A DNA stretch of 5,159 nt from NCBI GenBank assembly GCA_027295645.1, contig JAPUKM010000068.1, positions 1 to 5,159 of the forward strand. Direction: 5' to 3'. A program made the translations under genes and the position numbers. The notes under the pieces were generated by a model. It searched no databases. It was not told where the DNA came from and worked only from the letters and a program-made list of their open reading frames with translations. Shown here piece by piece: positions 4,999 through 5,159 of the stretch. How positions within the stretch are numbered: the stretch's first letter is position 1; each line of letters opens with the position of its first letter. This DNA comes from Chloroflexota bacterium. GTDB lineage: Bacteria > Chloroflexota > Dehalococcoidia > Lucifugimonadales > JAPUKM01.

Positions 4999-5159
4999 CT
5001 AGCTCTGCTCCTCTTGCTCGGCCTTGGCCGTAGGCTCTTCCTGCTCGGCTTCAGCCGCGGGCTCCTCCTGCTCGGCTTCAGCCGTAGGCTCCTCCTGCTC
5101 GGCTTCAGCCGCGGGCTCCTCCTGCTCGGCCTTGGCCGTAGGCTCCTCCTGCTCGGCCT
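4999..5159 (-). CDS. 3' end of a gene encoding an acidic 9-residue repeat tail (possibly ribosomal protein L9)
   Basis: Only the last 52 codons and the TAG (5001-4999) are in the window; the 5' end lies beyond 5159. The visible protein is five copies of a nine-residue unit AEQEEP(T/A)A(K/E), followed by AEQEEQS and the stop. It is strongly acidic and probably extended or helical. The open frame, the 4-nt gap to dnaB and the shared strand make it the preceding gene of the operon. In many Firmicutes and Chloroflexota the gene before dnaB is rplI, so an L9 with an acidic C-terminal extension is the leading guess; rpsR, ssb or an unrelated protein cannot be excluded, because no conserved domain is visible. 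Confidence 0.65.
   Translation of the reverse strand, partial: AEQEEPTAKAEQEEPAAEAEQEEPTAEAEQEEPAAEAEQEEPTAKAEQEEQS
5008..5157 (-). repeat. 27-bp in-frame tandem repeat (five full copies plus 15 bp)
   Basis: On the minus strand the full copies occupy 5157-5131, 5130-5104, 5103-5077, 5076-5050 and 5049-5023, with a partial sixth at 5022-5008. Each begins GCCGAGCAGGA(A/G)GAGCC. Copies 2 and 4 are identical in DNA; copies 1 and 5 differ at one silent base. The middle alternates between CCTACG (Pro-Thr) and CCCGCG (Pro-Ala), which gives a higher-order 54-bp period. The array probably continues past the window end, since the two bases before copy 1 (AG) fit the end of another AAG or GAG. Confidence 0.92.

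Noticed and set aside
4999..5159. CRISPR-like array at the right end
   Set aside because: The units are contiguous 27-bp repeats without spacers, keep one reading frame and end in a stop codon just before dnaB, so they are a coding tandem repeat.

Overview
The window looks like chromosomal DNA of a GC-rich bacterium, most likely a member of the Chloroflexota (Dehalococcoidia, SAR202 or Anaerolineae type). This is inferred from three things: a secreted lipoprotein with a long Pro/Thr linker containing 'VTATPTPT'-type units, a DnaD-like plus DnaC-like gene pair directly behind the replicative helicase gene, and high GC at third codon positions. No rRNA or other taxonomic marker is present, so the assignment is tentative.

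Layout. From 5159 down to 1245 the minus strand carries one compact, co-directional block: the 3' end of an unidentified gene encoding an acidic 9-residue repeat tail (4999-5159, possibly ribosomal protein L9), replicative helicase dnaB (3627-4994), a DnaD-like primosomal protein (2918-3625), a DnaC/DnaI-like helicase loader with two AAA+ modules in tandem (1567-2997), and a small HIT-family protein (stop at 1245). The junctions are 4 nt, 1 nt, an 80-nt overlap and a short overlap, so the block is very probably one operon with coupled translation. Convergent to it, on the plus strand, lies a lipoprotein with a C-terminal lamin-tail domain (441-1220); only 24 bp separate the two stop codons. 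At the left edge a small divergent minus-strand gene (139-267) encodes a 42-residue protein with two CxxC pairs. It has a strong ribosome binding site and a candidate extended -10 promoter. Its reading frame continues in coding-like fashion past an amber stop down to 31. The 173 bp between the two divergent starts (268-440) hold that promoter and otherwise nothing I recognise.

How the genes work together. The helicase, the DnaD-like protein and the loader form a plausible primosome set, by analogy with DnaC(helicase)/DnaD/DnaI of Bacillus. The DnaD-like protein would remodel or bind DNA and recruit partners, and the loader would place the DnaB hexamer on single-stranded DNA. The most unusual item is the loader: family members normally have one AAA+ domain, while this one has an N-terminal CxxC/CxC zinc-binding segment followed by two complete, mutually related AAA+ modules (65 of 125 residues identical in an ungapped hand alignment).
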